Counted from the first letter of the stretch, positions 44,205-53,975 are shown. The stretch: DNA of 64,000 nucleotides from Roseobacter sp. MH60115 (GCF_015644665.1 NZ_JADOBQ010000002.1:186001-250000); one strand, 5' to 3'. Numbers and translations: made by a program. The notes: generated from the sequence alone by a model not told the origin.

Positions 44205-45052
44205 TGGATATGCAGACCCTCCTGATGCCCTTCACCTTCGGCTTCATGCAGAACGCCTTCCTAATCTCGATCATCGTGTCCGTGCCCACTGCTTTGTTGT
44301 CCTGCTTTCTGGTGATGAAAGGCTGGGCCCTCATGGGCGATGCGGTCAGCCACGCCGTTCTGCCGGGCATCGTGCTGGCCTATATTCTGGGCATCCCGCT
44401 GATCCTCGGCGCGTTTGCGGCAGGCATGACCTGCGCCCTCGCAACGGGGTACCTCTCCAGCAACAGCCGGGTGAAACAGGACACGGTGATGGGGGTGGTC
44501 TTTTCCGGCATGTTTGGCGTGGGCATCGTTCTCTATGTCTCGGTAGAGACAAATGCGCATCTGGATCACATCCTCTTTGGCAACATGCTCGGGGTTGAGG
44601 CGCATGAGCTCTGGACGGCCGGTATCATCTCGGCAGGCGTAGGGCTGATGCTGGTGCTCAAGTGGAAAGACTTGCTGTTGCACAGCTTCGATCCGGCACA
44701 GGCGCAGGCCTCCGGACTGTGGGTCAATTGGTTGCACTATGGTCTGCTGGCCGCCCTGTCCCTGACCATCGTGGCCACCCTGTCGGCGGCAGGGTTGATC
44801 CTTGCCATCGGACTGCTGATCGCACCGGGCGCGATTGCGTTTTTGCTGGTGCGCAAGTTCTCGACCATGCTTTGGGTGTCCGTGCTGGTGTGCATGGTGT
44901 CCATGCTGCTGGGTACTTACGCCAGCTTTTTCCTCGACAGTGCGCCCGCCCCGACAATCATCCTGATCCTTACGGCTGTCTTTATCGTGGCCTTTGTGCG
45001 CCGCCAGATTGTGGCGCGGCGCATGTCCATGCGCAGGGTCGCGGAAAGCTAG
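44204..45052 (+). CDS. sitD: Manganese/iron ABC transporter permease SitD
   Basis: 282-residue ABC-3 permease, a paralogue of SitC. KGWALMGDAVSHAVLPGIVLAY mirrors the SitC segment, and LLIAPGAIAFLLVRKF the second. Having two permeases confirms a SitABCD layout, not ZnuABC, which has one. It is last in the operon. A bidirectional terminator follows. Confidence 0.92.
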   Translation: MDMQTLLMPFTFGFMQNAFLISIIVSVPTALLSCFLVMKGWALMGDAVSHAVLPGIVLAYILGIPLILGAFAAGMTCALATGYLSSNSRVKQDTVMGVVFSGMFGVGIVLYVSVETNAHLDHILFGNMLGVEAHELWTAGIISAGVGLMLVLKWKDLLLHSFDPAQAQASGLWVNWLHYGLLAALSLTIVATLSAAGLILAIGLLIAPGAIAFLLVRKFSTMLWVSVLVCMVSMLLGTYASFFLDSAPAPTIILILTAVFIVAFVRRQIVARRMSMRRVAES

Positions 45053-45073
45053 AACGCATTCCAACCCGCACAA

Positions 45074-45103
45074 AAAAAGCCCCGCGTGATGCAGGGCTTT
45101 TCT
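45074..45103. terminator. Bidirectional terminator between sitD and the BCCT gene
   Basis: AGCCCcGC gtgat GCaGGGCT forms a stem with a run of seven A on the left and TTTT on the right. It can therefore end transcripts from both convergent genes, with T-rich tails on either strand. It lies 21 bases after the sitD stop and 18 before the BCCT stop. Confidence 0.75.
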
Positions 45104-45120
45104 GATCTTATGAGGTCTGC

Positions 45121-46809
45121 TTATTCAGCAGGGCTGGCCGACATGTCGTCGTCGATCTGATCAAAGGTGGTCGGAACCCCGGCTGCCTCGCGGCGACCGT
45201 CGTTGAAGATCGCCTTGATCAGCGCGATACACATCAGCGCCATCACGATGGAGAAGGGCAGCGCCCCGATCACCATCGCGGTCTGAATGGCTCCGGTACC
45301 GCCAGAGATCAGCAGACCGCCAACCACCAGCGCCAGCGCAGCACCCCAGAACAGGATGTGCGGACGTGCCTTTGGGCCTTCGTCGCCCGCGGCGTTGATG
45401 GTGTTCACGATCAGCACCGCAGAGTCAGCAGAGGTGACCAGGAAGGTCATCAGCAGAACCACGATGATCACCGCCATACCCCAAGCCAGTGCCTGCGCGA
45501 TCGGCGCCAGCATGAACTCGGTCATCGCAAAGATCTTGTCGCCGTTGGCGGCATCCAGGATCAGGCCGTTGGCCCCACCGTTCAGTTCAAGATCGATCGC
45601 TGTACCACCGGCCCATGCGAACCAGACAAAGCACATCAGCGACGGCACGATCATCGCACCCAGCACGAATTCACGGATGGTCCGACCGCGCGAGATGCGC
45701 GCCAAGAACAGACCCACGAAAGGTGCAAAGGCAATCCACCAGGCCCAGTAGAACACCGGCCACCAGCCCTGCCACTGTGTCAGCAGGAAGGCTTCGGACC
45801 CTTCGACGCCGTCAGAGCTGTAGACGTTGAAGCTCAGCCACGGCAGCGCGATCAGGTAGTCCCAGATCCCGACGAAGAAGGCCATCGCCCCGAACCAGGT
45901 CGCGCCAAAGAGGATGAAGAAGCTCAGCAGGAAGATCGACAGCACCATGTTGATGTTCGACAGCCATTTGATGCCCTTACCAACCCCGGAGAGGGCCGAA
46001 AGCGTTGATGCGCCCATAATGACCAGCAAGGCAATCACAATGCCCAATGTCGTTGCGGAGCCATCTTCCAGCGCAAGACCGCCGATGCCAATCCGTGTGA
46101 GACCTGCCACAAACTGCTCAACACCGAAACCAAGCGTCTGCGCCACACCAAGAATGGTTGCCACAACCGCGACGATATCGATGATATGGCCCACCGGTCC
46201 GGACAAGGATTTGCCGAACAGAGGGGTCAGCGACGAACGGATCGTCAGCGGCAGCCCCCGGCGGTAGCTGAAGAACGCCAGTGCGAGACCCGCAATGGCG
46301 TAGCACGCCCATGCACCCAACCCCCAATGCAGGTAGGACCACACATAGGCCGTCCGGACATTGTCCGCTTCAAGCGCTGTTGTCACACCCTGAATGACTG
46401 ATGGGTTGTTTTTGAAGTGCGCGACCGGTTCCGCAACAGCCCAGGTCAGCATGCCGACGCCGATACCAGCGCCGAACATCATCGAAAACCACGAGAAATT
46501 CGTGAATTCGGGTTTTTCACCATCGGTGCCCAGGTTCAGACGTCCGGCCGTCGGCCAGATGGCCAGACCGATACAGACGATCACGAAGGCGGTCACAACC
46601 CAGATGTACCAGGCCGCGAATTGCGCGAGAATTGCAGTGTTCCAGTTGCCCAGAACGGTGCCCGCCTGAGTTGGCCAGACGATACACCAGACCACCAGCA
46701 TACTGATGATGATCTTACTGATGACGGTCACGTTTACGCTGAACCCCCGATAAAAACCGCTATCGGCGGTCTTGATCGGCAGATCAGATAGTGGGGGTTT
46801 TATGGACAT
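45121..46809 (-). CDS. BCCT-family transporter (betaine/choline/DMSP type)
   Basis: 562-residue transporter with twelve predicted membrane helices. The BCCT glycine-rich segment is GAGIGVGMLTWAVAEP. The TM8 signature region reads WWPVFYWAWWIAFAPFVGLFLARISRGRTIREF, with the substrate-box Trp residues and the ISRGRT motif. It imports quaternary ammonium or sulfonium osmolytes such as betaine, choline, carnitine or DMSP; the sequence does not decide which. It is divergent from a LysR gene across a region with direct repeats. Confidence 0.92.
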   Translation of the reverse strand: MSIKPPLSDLPIKTADSGFYRGFSVNVTVISKIIISMLVVWCIVWPTQAGTVLGNWNTAILAQFAAWYIWVVTAFVIVCIGLAIWPTAGRLNLGTDGEKPEFTNFSWFSMMFGAGIGVGMLTWAVAEPVAHFKNNPSVIQGVTTALEADNVRTAYVWSYLHWGLGAWACYAIAGLALAFFSYRRGLPLTIRSSLTPLFGKSLSGPVGHIIDIVAVVATILGVAQTLGFGVEQFVAGLTRIGIGGLALEDGSATTLGIVIALLVIMGASTLSALSGVGKGIKWLSNINMVLSIFLLSFFILFGATWFGAMAFFVGIWDYLIALPWLSFNVYSSDGVEGSEAFLLTQWQGWWPVFYWAWWIAFAPFVGLFLARISRGRTIREFVLGAMIVPSLMCFVWFAWAGGTAIDLELNGGANGLILDAANGDKIFAMTEFMLAPIAQALAWGMAVIIVVLLMTFLVTSADSAVLIVNTINAAGDEGPKARPHILFWGAALALVVGGLLISGGTGAIQTAMVIGALPFSIVMALMCIALIKAIFNDGRREAAGVPTTFDQIDDDMSASPAE

Positions 46810-46886
46810 TTATTGTCTCCCTGTTCCCTGTTGGCGCGCATCGGAGATGCCAGCGCGTGTCATGGTAGGGGTAACAGTAAAGGTTG

Positions 46887-46931
46887 TATAGTGTTTGATA
46901 AGTGGCAACATTGTCGACTATAGTTTGATAA
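46887..46931. promoter_or_regulatory. Direct repeats between the BCCT and LysR genes
   Basis: TATAGTGTTTGATAA (46887-46901) and TATAGTTTGATAA (46919-46931) are near-identical. Their starts lie 32 bases apart, about three helical turns. They sit in the 136-base gap just upstream of the lysR ATG (46946). They are a plausible two-site LysR operator that could control both genes. Confidence 0.5.
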
Positions 46932-46945
46932 TTAGGAAACCTTAG

Positions 46946-47869
46946 ATGGCGAAACGCGCACTCTTGCGGTCTTTGAGCGATGTGGACATCCGGTTGATCC
47001 GGGTTTTCATCGCTGTGACAGAGTGCGGCGGCTTTGCAGCGTCAGAGCTGGAATTGAACATTGGCCGCTCGACAATCTCGAAACATATCTCTGATCTGGA
47101 ACTGCGCATCGGGCTGAAGCTCTGCAACCGGGGCCCTGCCGGATTTTCCCTGACGCCGGAGGGCGAACAGGTGCTGGAGGCGGCCCATGACCTGCTGGCG
47201 TCGCTGGACGGGTTCCAGGCCCATATCGACAATATCCACATCCATCTGACGGGCACCTTGCGGCTCGGGCTCTTTGATCAGTCGACGACGAACCCTGAGG
47301 CGCGGGTCCACAAGGCCATCCAGGCCTTCGATGCCTCCGCCCCGGATGTGGCCTTTGAGATTGCGCTGGATCCGCCGGGGGTTTTGGAGGCGCGGGTCAC
47401 GGATGGCACCCTCGACATCGCCATCGTGCCAATCCATCGGCAATCCTCCATCCTGCAGTATACACCGCTTTATCAGGAGCATATGACGCTCTATTGCGGC
47501 GAAGGACATCCGCTCTTTGATGTGCCGGAAACAGCGCGCGCCGATGCTCTGAACCTCGCGCAGTACAAATATGCGGGATACGCGTTCAACTCCCCTAATA
47601 TGAAGGCGGGGCAGTCCTTGGGCATTCGTCGCGCAGCGCGCGTGCAGGAGGAAGAGGCGCTCTCCCTCTTGATCCAATCGGGTCGCTATCTGGGATATCT
47701 GGCGGATCATGTGGCGGAAACATTTCTGCGCAAAGGCGCCGTGCGCCCCGTTGCCGCGCAGGACACAGGCTACAGCAGCACCTTTGCCGCCATCGTCCGC
47801 CGAAAACCGGAGCCGACCCGGAAGACCGAAGAGTTCCTCAATTGCCTTGTTGCGGCACACCAGGCCTAG
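46946..47869 (+). CDS. LysR-family transcriptional regulator
   Basis: 307-residue LysR protein. The helix-turn-helix lies at about residues 23-50 (IAVTECGGFAASELELNIGRSTISKHISDLE), followed by LGLKLCNRGPAGFSLT. The effector domain starts at about residue 90 (TGTLRLGLFDQSTTNP). It is divergent from the BCCT transporter and probably regulates it in response to the osmolyte. It ends 9 bases from the convergent mrpG stop. Confidence 0.88.
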   Translation: MAKRALLRSLSDVDIRLIRVFIAVTECGGFAASELELNIGRSTISKHISDLELRIGLKLCNRGPAGFSLTPEGEQVLEAAHDLLASLDGFQAHIDNIHIHLTGTLRLGLFDQSTTNPEARVHKAIQAFDASAPDVAFEIALDPPGVLEARVTDGTLDIAIVPIHRQSSILQYTPLYQEHMTLYCGEGHPLFDVPETARADALNLAQYKYAGYAFNSPNMKAGQSLGIRRAARVQEEEALSLLIQSGRYLGYLADHVAETFLRKGAVRPVAAQDTGYSSTFAAIVRRKPEPTRKTEEFLNCLVAAHQA

Positions 47870-47878
47870 GACTGTGGG

Positions 47879-48280
47879 TCAGGCTTTCGGGGGTTGCACT
47901 GTCGGAGACGCCATTTCGCGATCCGCTTCGGGCACGTTCAGGGTTGACCAGGTGTCATCCCGCGGCGGTTCCGGCGGGGTGTCGCAGGCGCGGCGGTGGA
48001 TGTTCACCTTGGCCATGAAATTCGCCGAAATCGGGGCTGTCACGAAGAGGAACGACATGATCAGAAGCTCGTGCAGCGACCCGTCTCCCACCGTGAAGGA
48101 ATGGATCATGGAGGCGAGCAGCAAGGCGCCGATCCCTACCGTGCCAACCTTTGTCGGTGCATGCAGTCGGGTCATGGAGTCGTTGAACTTCAGCAGGCCA
48201 ATCGCGCCCACCATGGCAAAGCCCGCCCCGACAAGCAGGCAGATGGCAACGGCGTAGGTTCCGATAATCTCAGCGGTCAT
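47879..48280 (-). CDS. mrpG: Mrp Na+/H+ antiporter subunit G
   Basis: 133-residue membrane protein with three helices. The family core appears as VGAIGLLKFNDSMTRLHAPTKVGTVGIGALLL. It belongs to the Mrp complex and is the last gene of mrpA(B)CDEFG. The start overlaps the mrpF stop by 4 bases. The C-terminal 35 residues are a hydrophilic tail. LysR and mrpG are convergent. Confidence 0.9.
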   Translation of the reverse strand: MTAEIIGTYAVAICLLVGAGFAMVGAIGLLKFNDSMTRLHAPTKVGTVGIGALLLASMIHSFTVGDGSLHELLIMSFLFVTAPISANFMAKVNIHRRACDTPPEPPRDDTWSTLNVPEADREMASPTVQPPKA

Positions 48281-48564
48281 TCGATGATATCCCCCCGCAG
48301 AACAAATCGCGCATAGGCGACGGTTGAGACAAACCCCAGCATGGCAATGATCAGCGACACCTCGAAGTAGATGCGCACGCCCTGTGCAATGCCGAGCAAG
48401 ACAATGAGGCCGATGGCGTTCACAACCATCGTGTCGAGCGCCAGAATGCGGTCACCCGTCGATGGCCCCATCACCAGCCGGATCATTGACATGGCCTGCG
48501 CCAGAGCGATGACGACGAAGGTCACGATGAGCGCAATGTCCATCAGCTGTGTCGCGAAACTCAT
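48277..48564 (-). CDS. mrpF: Mrp Na+/H+ antiporter subunit F
   Basis: 95-residue protein with three helices, the usual MrpF size. RLVMGPSTGDRILALDTMVVNAIGL is the conserved loop. It overlaps mrpE and mrpG by 4 bases each, so the trio is probably translationally coupled. Confidence 0.9.
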   Translation of the reverse strand: MSFATQLMDIALIVTFVVIALAQAMSMIRLVMGPSTGDRILALDTMVVNAIGLIVLLGIAQGVRIYFEVSLIIAMLGFVSTVAYARFVLRGDIIE

Positions 48565-49061
48565 GCGAAAATCTCCTTCAGGCGGCGCTCGTAGCGGGTT
48601 TTGATCTCGTCACGCACGGCGTCGGGATCCTCCGTGTGCAGCACATGCACAAGCAGGCTGTGCCCTTCGTCCGACAGATCGGCCGAGACGGTGCCGGGGG
48701 TGAGCGTGATGGTGCCGGCGAGGATGGTAATGGCCTCGGGCTGGCGCAATTCCAGCGGGACCACGATCCACGCGGGCCGCAGTTTAGAATTGGGTTTGGT
48801 CAGAACGATCCAGGCCACCTGCACGTTGGCGACCATGATGTCCCAGATCACCATGATGCTGTAGGTCACCATGCGACTGACGTGAAAGGCGCGGGGCGTA
48901 TCCGGCCACCAGACCGATGTGCCCCAGGGGATGATGATCCCGAGGATCACGCCAAAGACCACCATGCCTGCCGAGATTTCATTTTGCAGCAGGGTCCAGA
49001 CCACCGCGAGCAGCAAAGTGACAAGGGGGTGTGGCAGGAGCCAGCGGTATGCCTTGATCAT
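48561..49061 (-). CDS. mrpE: Mrp Na+/H+ antiporter subunit E
   Basis: 166-residue MrpE protein with two or three N-terminal helices (about 8-45), followed by a conserved cytosolic part. TPGTVSADLSDEGHSLLVHVLH near the C-terminus is typical of the family. It starts one base after the mrpD stop. Confidence 0.9.
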   Translation of the reverse strand: MIKAYRWLLPHPLVTLLLAVVWTLLQNEISAGMVVFGVILGIIIPWGTSVWWPDTPRAFHVSRMVTYSIMVIWDIMVANVQVAWIVLTKPNSKLRPAWIVVPLELRQPEAITILAGTITLTPGTVSADLSDEGHSLLVHVLHTEDPDAVRDEIKTRYERRLKEIFA

Positions 49062-49062
49062 G

Positions 49063-50616
49063 TCAATATCCCTCCTTTGGTGTGCTGAGTTTACCGGGTG
49101 TGTCCAGCACGGTCTCTATGTAAGGTTCCGGATTGAAGAGCTGGTCGGAAATATCCGCCATGTAGGCGGTCGCCGGTCCGGCAAAGACCGTGTGCGCCAC
49201 CAGCAGCGCCAGCAACCCGCCCACCGCAACATAAGACAGCGTCGCAGGCGCGGGAGTGGTGGCGGGGGGCTCTGCCGCCTCGTCCGCCACCGGCATTGAT
49301 TTTGCCTTCCAGAAGAGGGTGCTGCCCGCGCGGGAAAAGCCGACGACGCAGATCAGGCTGGACGACAGGACCACGGCCCAGATCCATGCGGCTGCCGAGG
49401 TGGAAAAGGCCGCATCGAGGACCAGCAGCTTGCCGACAAAGCCCGACAGCGGCGGCAGACCGGCCATGGCAATGGCCGCCAGAAAGAACAGCGCAGAAGT
49501 CAACGCGGCCCCTGGCACGACAGGCTGGGCGATCAGGTTGAGATCCGCGCGTCCGGTTCGGACCAGATCGACGATCAGGAACAGGGCGGCTGCGGCCAGT
49601 GTCGAATGCACGGTGTAATAGAGCGCTGCCGTGATGCTGGTGGGCGTAAAGAGCGAGATCGCCACCATCACCATCCCCATCGACCCGATGACCGCAAAGG
49701 CCACAAGACGGTCGAGGTGACGGGCTGCAAGCACGCCGATCATGCCAATGGCCAGCGAGGCGAGCGCGGCAGGCATCAGCCATGTGGTGTGTAGCCCGGC
49801 GGTCACGTCCAGATCGGGGCTGAAGATCATCGTGTAGACGCGGATGATCGCATAGGCGCCGACCTTGGTCATGATCGCAAAGAGCGCGGCCACCGGCGCG
49901 GGCGCTTCGGCATAGCTCGAGGGCAGCCAGAAGTGCAGCGGCAGCACCGCCGCCTTGATCGCGAAGACCAGCAGGAGCAGGACGGCAGCAAGGCGAATGC
50001 CAACGGTTTCCGCGCCGTCGATCAGGCGCACTCGCTGGGCCAGATCGGCCATGTTCAGCGTCCCGGCTTCGGCGTAGATCGCGCCGAGGGCAAAGAGGAA
50101 AAGGGTCGATCCCAGCAGGTTGAAAAGCACATATTGCACGCCCGCACGCAGGCGCGCATTGCCGCCTGAGTGGATCATCAGACCGTAGGAAGCAATCAGC
50201 AACACTTCGAAGAACACAAAGAGGTTGAAGAGGTCACCGGTCAGGAAGGCGCCCATGATCCCCATCAGCTGGAACTGGAACAGCGCGTGGAAATGCCGCC
50301 CGCGATTGTCCCATTCCGATCCGATGGCATAGAGCAGCACAAAGAGCGCCAGCACGGCTGTCAGCAGCACCATGAGCGTGGACAGCCTGTCCGCCACCAG
50401 AACGATCCCGAAGGGCGCGGCCCAATCGCCAAGCTGGTAGAGCGTGATGGTCCCGTCCGAGGCCTGCCAGGCAAGGCCTGCGGCCACGGAAATCAGCGCC
50501 AGAACCCCGGCGACGGAGAAGACGCGCTGAATGCCGATATGGTAGCGCGCGGCCAGCACGATAAAGGGGGCCAGCAGGGCAGGCAGCACGACGGGGGCAA
50601 TGATCCAATGGGTCAT
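49063..50616 (-). CDS. mrpD: Mrp Na+/H+ antiporter subunit D
   Basis: 517-residue polytopic protein of the proton-conducting NuoL/M/N superfamily with about 14 helices. FVFFEVLLIASYGLM contains the conserved TM5 glutamate. LLVFAIKAAVLPLHFWLPSSYAEAPAPVAALFAIMTKVGAY carries the TM7 and TM8 lysines typical of these channels. It overlaps mrpC by 4 bases. Confidence 0.93.
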   Translation of the reverse strand: MTHWIIAPVVLPALLAPFIVLAARYHIGIQRVFSVAGVLALISVAAGLAWQASDGTITLYQLGDWAAPFGIVLVADRLSTLMVLLTAVLALFVLLYAIGSEWDNRGRHFHALFQFQLMGIMGAFLTGDLFNLFVFFEVLLIASYGLMIHSGGNARLRAGVQYVLFNLLGSTLFLFALGAIYAEAGTLNMADLAQRVRLIDGAETVGIRLAAVLLLLVFAIKAAVLPLHFWLPSSYAEAPAPVAALFAIMTKVGAYAIIRVYTMIFSPDLDVTAGLHTTWLMPAALASLAIGMIGVLAARHLDRLVAFAVIGSMGMVMVAISLFTPTSITAALYYTVHSTLAAAALFLIVDLVRTGRADLNLIAQPVVPGAALTSALFFLAAIAMAGLPPLSGFVGKLLVLDAAFSTSAAAWIWAVVLSSSLICVVGFSRAGSTLFWKAKSMPVADEAAEPPATTPAPATLSYVAVGGLLALLVAHTVFAGPATAYMADISDQLFNPEPYIETVLDTPGKLSTPKEGY

Positions 50617-50969
50617 GCGGCGTCTCCCGTACCCTTAGAAGCTTCATCCGGGGCGTCATCCACGTGATCGTCGTCCGACCCCAGATAGGCGCCAAGGGCG
50701 ATCATCACCACGACCGCGGTCATCCCAAAGGAAATCACGATGGCCGTGAGCACCAGCGCCTGTGGCAGCGGGTCGGTGTAGACCTCGACACCATCGCGCA
50801 GAATGGGCGGGGCGCCGACGCTCAGCCGCCCGGAGGCAAAGAGAAAGACGTTGACCGCATAGGTCAGCAGCGAAATGCCCAGGATCACCGGGAAGGTACG
50901 CAGGCGCAGCATCAGATAGATGCCCCCTGCCGTGAGAATGCCGATGGCGGATGCGACAAGCAATTCCAT
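50613..50969 (-). CDS. mrpC: Mrp Na+/H+ antiporter subunit C
   Basis: 118-residue NuoK-like protein with three helices. The segment GISLLTYAVNVFLFASGRLS and the PLPQALVLTAIVI loop match MrpC. It starts one base after the mrpAB stop and overlaps mrpD. Confidence 0.92.
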   Translation of the reverse strand: MELLVASAIGILTAGGIYLMLRLRTFPVILGISLLTYAVNVFLFASGRLSVGAPPILRDGVEVYTDPLPQALVLTAIVISFGMTAVVVMIALGAYLGSDDDHVDDAPDEASKGTGDAA

Positions 50970-50970
50970 A

Positions 50971-53841
50971 TCACACGCCCTCCTGCGCTGGTGTCATCGG
51001 GGGATCGTCACGTGACGGATCGATGTCCATCGGGTGTTCGGTATCCGGGACATGGGCCCGGCGCGCCAGCCGCGAGAAGCTCTCCAGCGACAGCATCACT
51101 GCGCCGACCACCGCGAGGAACACGCCGAGGTCAAAGAGTGCCGCTGTTGCCAGCTCGAACTTCTCAAACGGCGGGATGCGCACATAGGTGAAATCCGACG
51201 TCAGGAACGGTTTGCTGACAAACCACGACCCGATGCCCGTGAGGCCCGCGATCAGCACGCCCGCGCCGATCACCCCGTGATAGGGATAGCGCAGCCGCGC
51301 GGAGGCCCAGCTGAACCCGCTGGCCATATATTGCATCACCACCGCGATAGAGACGACCAGCCCGGCGATAAAACCGCCGCCCGGCTCGTTGTGACCGCGC
51401 AGGAAGATGTAGAAACCGACCATCAGCACCACGGGCATGATCACGCGGGTCAGCACCACCATCATCGTGGGGTGCATGTCACCCGCACGCGGCTGATCCG
51501 GCTTGCGGTTCAGCAGGCGGGCACGAACGGGGCCGGACAGAAGCGTTTCGGTCAGCGCGTAGATCAGCAGGGCGGCGATGCCCAGCACGATGATCTCGCC
51601 ATAGGTGTCAAAGCCCCGAAAATCCACGAGGATCACGTTGACGACATTGGTGCCGCCGCCGCCCTTGTAGGAGTTGGCGAGGTGGAATTCCGAGATCGGT
51701 GTCGCGATGGCGTCACGCACCAGGAAGTGCCAGGCCATGCCCATGGTCGCCAGACCGCCCGCAAGGGCGATGGCGGTATCGCGTGTCCGCCGCATCGCGG
51801 TGCTTTCAATCGGGGTCTGATTGGGCAGGAAGTTCAGCGCCAGCAGCAGCAGGATGATGGTGACCACCTCGACGGTGATCTGCGTCATGGCAAGGTCGGG
51901 CGCGCTGAAATAGACGAAGCCGACCGATACCATCAGCCCGGCAATACCGATGAGGATCAGAGACATCAGACGGTTCCGGTGCAGGAACACCATCCCGATG
52001 GTTGCCGCCACCAGCATGACCCAGCCGGCAAAGGCGACGGGGGTGACGGGCTGCATCTCTCGGCTGGCGGCGCCCACGGTGCCTGTGCTCCAGGCGTAAA
52101 ACCCTGCAATGATGACCGTGACGGCCATGATCGCGCCATAGCGGGTGAAAGCGCCATTGTGCAGACCGTGGATAAAGCGCTGGGACAGCGCGACAATCGC
52201 GGCGATCAGCGCTTCGAAAATCATCTTGGCCTCGGGGCGTGGGGTCGTCTCCCACAGGCGCAGGGCGGGATTGAAGATGGCCAGCATCAGCAAGCCACCT
52301 ACGACGGCAATGACCGACATGAAAAGGGCGGGCACAAGGCCATGCCAGATCTTGAAATAGGCCTTGGGCACCTCCGCAGTGTCCCCCAGGACGGAGGCCG
52401 TCACGATTTTCACAAAGGGCTCTGCCAGGAAGGGGGCAACACCGATCATCACCACCAGCACGACCAGGATGGCGGGCGGCAGCCACATGCCCGCGCCGGG
52501 ATCATGCGGCTTGGCCGGGTAGTCGTCGCGCACCGGGCCAAGGAAGGTGTGGCCGATCAGGCGGAAGCAATAGGCGGCAGAGAACAGGGACCCAAAGGTC
52601 GCGAGTGCGGGCACCAACCAGGGCGCACCGAAGAGCACGGTGTGGGTGGCTTCCTCCAGCATCATCTCTTTCGACAGAAAGCCATTCAGCAGAGGAATAC
52701 CCGCCATCGACAGCGCCGCGAGTGTCGCGATGATAAAGGTGATCGGCATAAGGTGGCGCAGCCCGCCAAGGCGACGGATATCGCGTGTATGGGCCTCGTG
52801 ATCGACGATCCCTGCGGACATGAAGAGCGCCGCCTTGAAGGTGGCGTGGTTGAGAATGTGGAACATCGCCGCCATCGCCCCGAACGCGGTTCCGGTGCCC
52901 AGCAGCATGGTGATCAGCCCGAGGTGGCTGACCGTTGAGAAAGCCAGCAGTGCTTTGAGATCGTGTTTGAACAGCGCGATGATCGCGCCAAGTACCATAG
53001 TGACCAGACCGGCGGTGGTAACGATAACAAACCACTCCGGTGTGCCCGACAGGACCGGCCACATGCGGGCCATCAGGAAGATGCCCGCCTTCACCATCGT
53101 GGCGGAGTGCAGATAGGCAGAAACGGGTGTCGGCGCCGCCATGGCGTGCGGCAACCAGAAATGGAACGGAAACTGCGCCGATTTGGTGAAACACCCCAGA
53201 AGGATCAGCAGCAGCGCTGGGACGTAGAGCGGATCGGCCTGGATCAATTCGCGGTTCTGCAGGATGACGCTAAGATCATAGCTGCCCGCGATTTGGCCGA
53301 GGATCAGCATGCCACCGATCATGGCCAGGCCACCCATGCCGGTGACCGTCAGGGCCATGCGGGCGCCTTGCCTGCCTTCGGGCAGATGTTTCCAATAGCC
53401 GATCAGCAGGAAGGAGGAGAGCGAGGTAAGTTCCCAGAAGACCAGCAAAAGCAGGATGTTATCGCTGAGCACGATCCCCACCATCGCGCCCTGAAACAGC
53501 AGCAGATAGGTGAAGAATTCGCCCATGTTGTCATCGCGTGACAGGTACGAGCGGGCGTAGGCAATGATCAAAAGGCCGATGCCGAGGATCAGCAGGGCAA
53601 AGAAAAACCCGAGCCCATCCAGCATCAGCGTGAAGTTCATGCCCAGCGAGGGAATCCAATCAACCCGGGCGGTCACCAGATCGCCCGCAAGCACGGCGGG
53701 CAGGTTGGTCAGCAACCCGATGAACGCCGCCAGCGAGACGGTAAAGGTGATCCCGGCGCAGGCCTGCCTGCCTGCGGAATTCATCAGTCCAGGAAGCAGC
53801 GCGCCGAAGAATGGTAATGCGACGATCAGGAAGAGGGACAC
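50971..53841 (-). CDS. mrpA: Mrp Na+/H+ antiporter subunit A-B fusion
   Basis: 956-residue protein in which MrpA (about 1-770, NuoL-like with MrpA C-terminal extension) is fused to MrpB (about 780-940). The MrpA part has LLLVFWELTSLSSFLLIGYW (conserved Glu), FPFHFWLPHAMAAPTPVSAYLHSATMVKAG, and FLSKEMMLEEA. The MrpB part has TRVIMPVVLMVGFYIFLRGHNEPGGGFIAGL. Separate mrpB is absent, which fits the fusion. The start is GTG at 53841 with AGGAGTT upstream. It is the first gene of the operon, which exports Na+ in exchange for H+. Confidence 0.93.
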   Translation of the reverse strand: MSLFLIVALPFFGALLPGLMNSAGRQACAGITFTVSLAAFIGLLTNLPAVLAGDLVTARVDWIPSLGMNFTLMLDGLGFFFALLILGIGLLIIAYARSYLSRDDNMGEFFTYLLLFQGAMVGIVLSDNILLLLVFWELTSLSSFLLIGYWKHLPEGRQGARMALTVTGMGGLAMIGGMLILGQIAGSYDLSVILQNRELIQADPLYVPALLLILLGCFTKSAQFPFHFWLPHAMAAPTPVSAYLHSATMVKAGIFLMARMWPVLSGTPEWFVIVTTAGLVTMVLGAIIALFKHDLKALLAFSTVSHLGLITMLLGTGTAFGAMAAMFHILNHATFKAALFMSAGIVDHEAHTRDIRRLGGLRHLMPITFIIATLAALSMAGIPLLNGFLSKEMMLEEATHTVLFGAPWLVPALATFGSLFSAAYCFRLIGHTFLGPVRDDYPAKPHDPGAGMWLPPAILVVLVVMIGVAPFLAEPFVKIVTASVLGDTAEVPKAYFKIWHGLVPALFMSVIAVVGGLLMLAIFNPALRLWETTPRPEAKMIFEALIAAIVALSQRFIHGLHNGAFTRYGAIMAVTVIIAGFYAWSTGTVGAASREMQPVTPVAFAGWVMLVAATIGMVFLHRNRLMSLILIGIAGLMVSVGFVYFSAPDLAMTQITVEVVTIILLLLALNFLPNQTPIESTAMRRTRDTAIALAGGLATMGMAWHFLVRDAIATPISEFHLANSYKGGGGTNVVNVILVDFRGFDTYGEIIVLGIAALLIYALTETLLSGPVRARLLNRKPDQPRAGDMHPTMMVVLTRVIMPVVLMVGFYIFLRGHNEPGGGFIAGLVVSIAVVMQYMASGFSWASARLRYPYHGVIGAGVLIAGLTGIGSWFVSKPFLTSDFTYVRIPPFEKFELATAALFDLGVFLAVVGAVMLSLESFSRLARRAHVPDTEHPMDIDPSRDDPPMTPAQEGV

Positions 53842-53950
53842 GCGAACTCCTAGTCTTTTGGTCTGAAAAGTTCTCCATTATCTGTGCCAGAATGCGCCTG
53901 TTCTCAAGCGAAACCGTCAAAAATTGTTACAAAAGGCAGCTTTGACGTTA

Positions 53951-53975
53951 ATTGGTCGCATTTGCAGCGCCAATT
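53951..53975. promoter_or_regulatory. Inverted repeat in the mrp/lysR intergenic region
   Basis: ATTGGTCGC ATTTGCA GCGCCAAT is an imperfect dyad (arms ATTGG/CCAAT and CGC/GCG) in the 272-base gap between mrpA and the divergent lysR gene. It is a candidate operator for either gene. The rest of the gap showed no clear promoter pair. Confidence 0.35.

Noticed and set aside
51034-52938. 634-codon open frame on the plus strand opposite mrpA
   Set aside because: The translation is rich in His, Gln, Asp and Arg, the typical mirror of a hydrophobic membrane protein; mrpA is clearly real.
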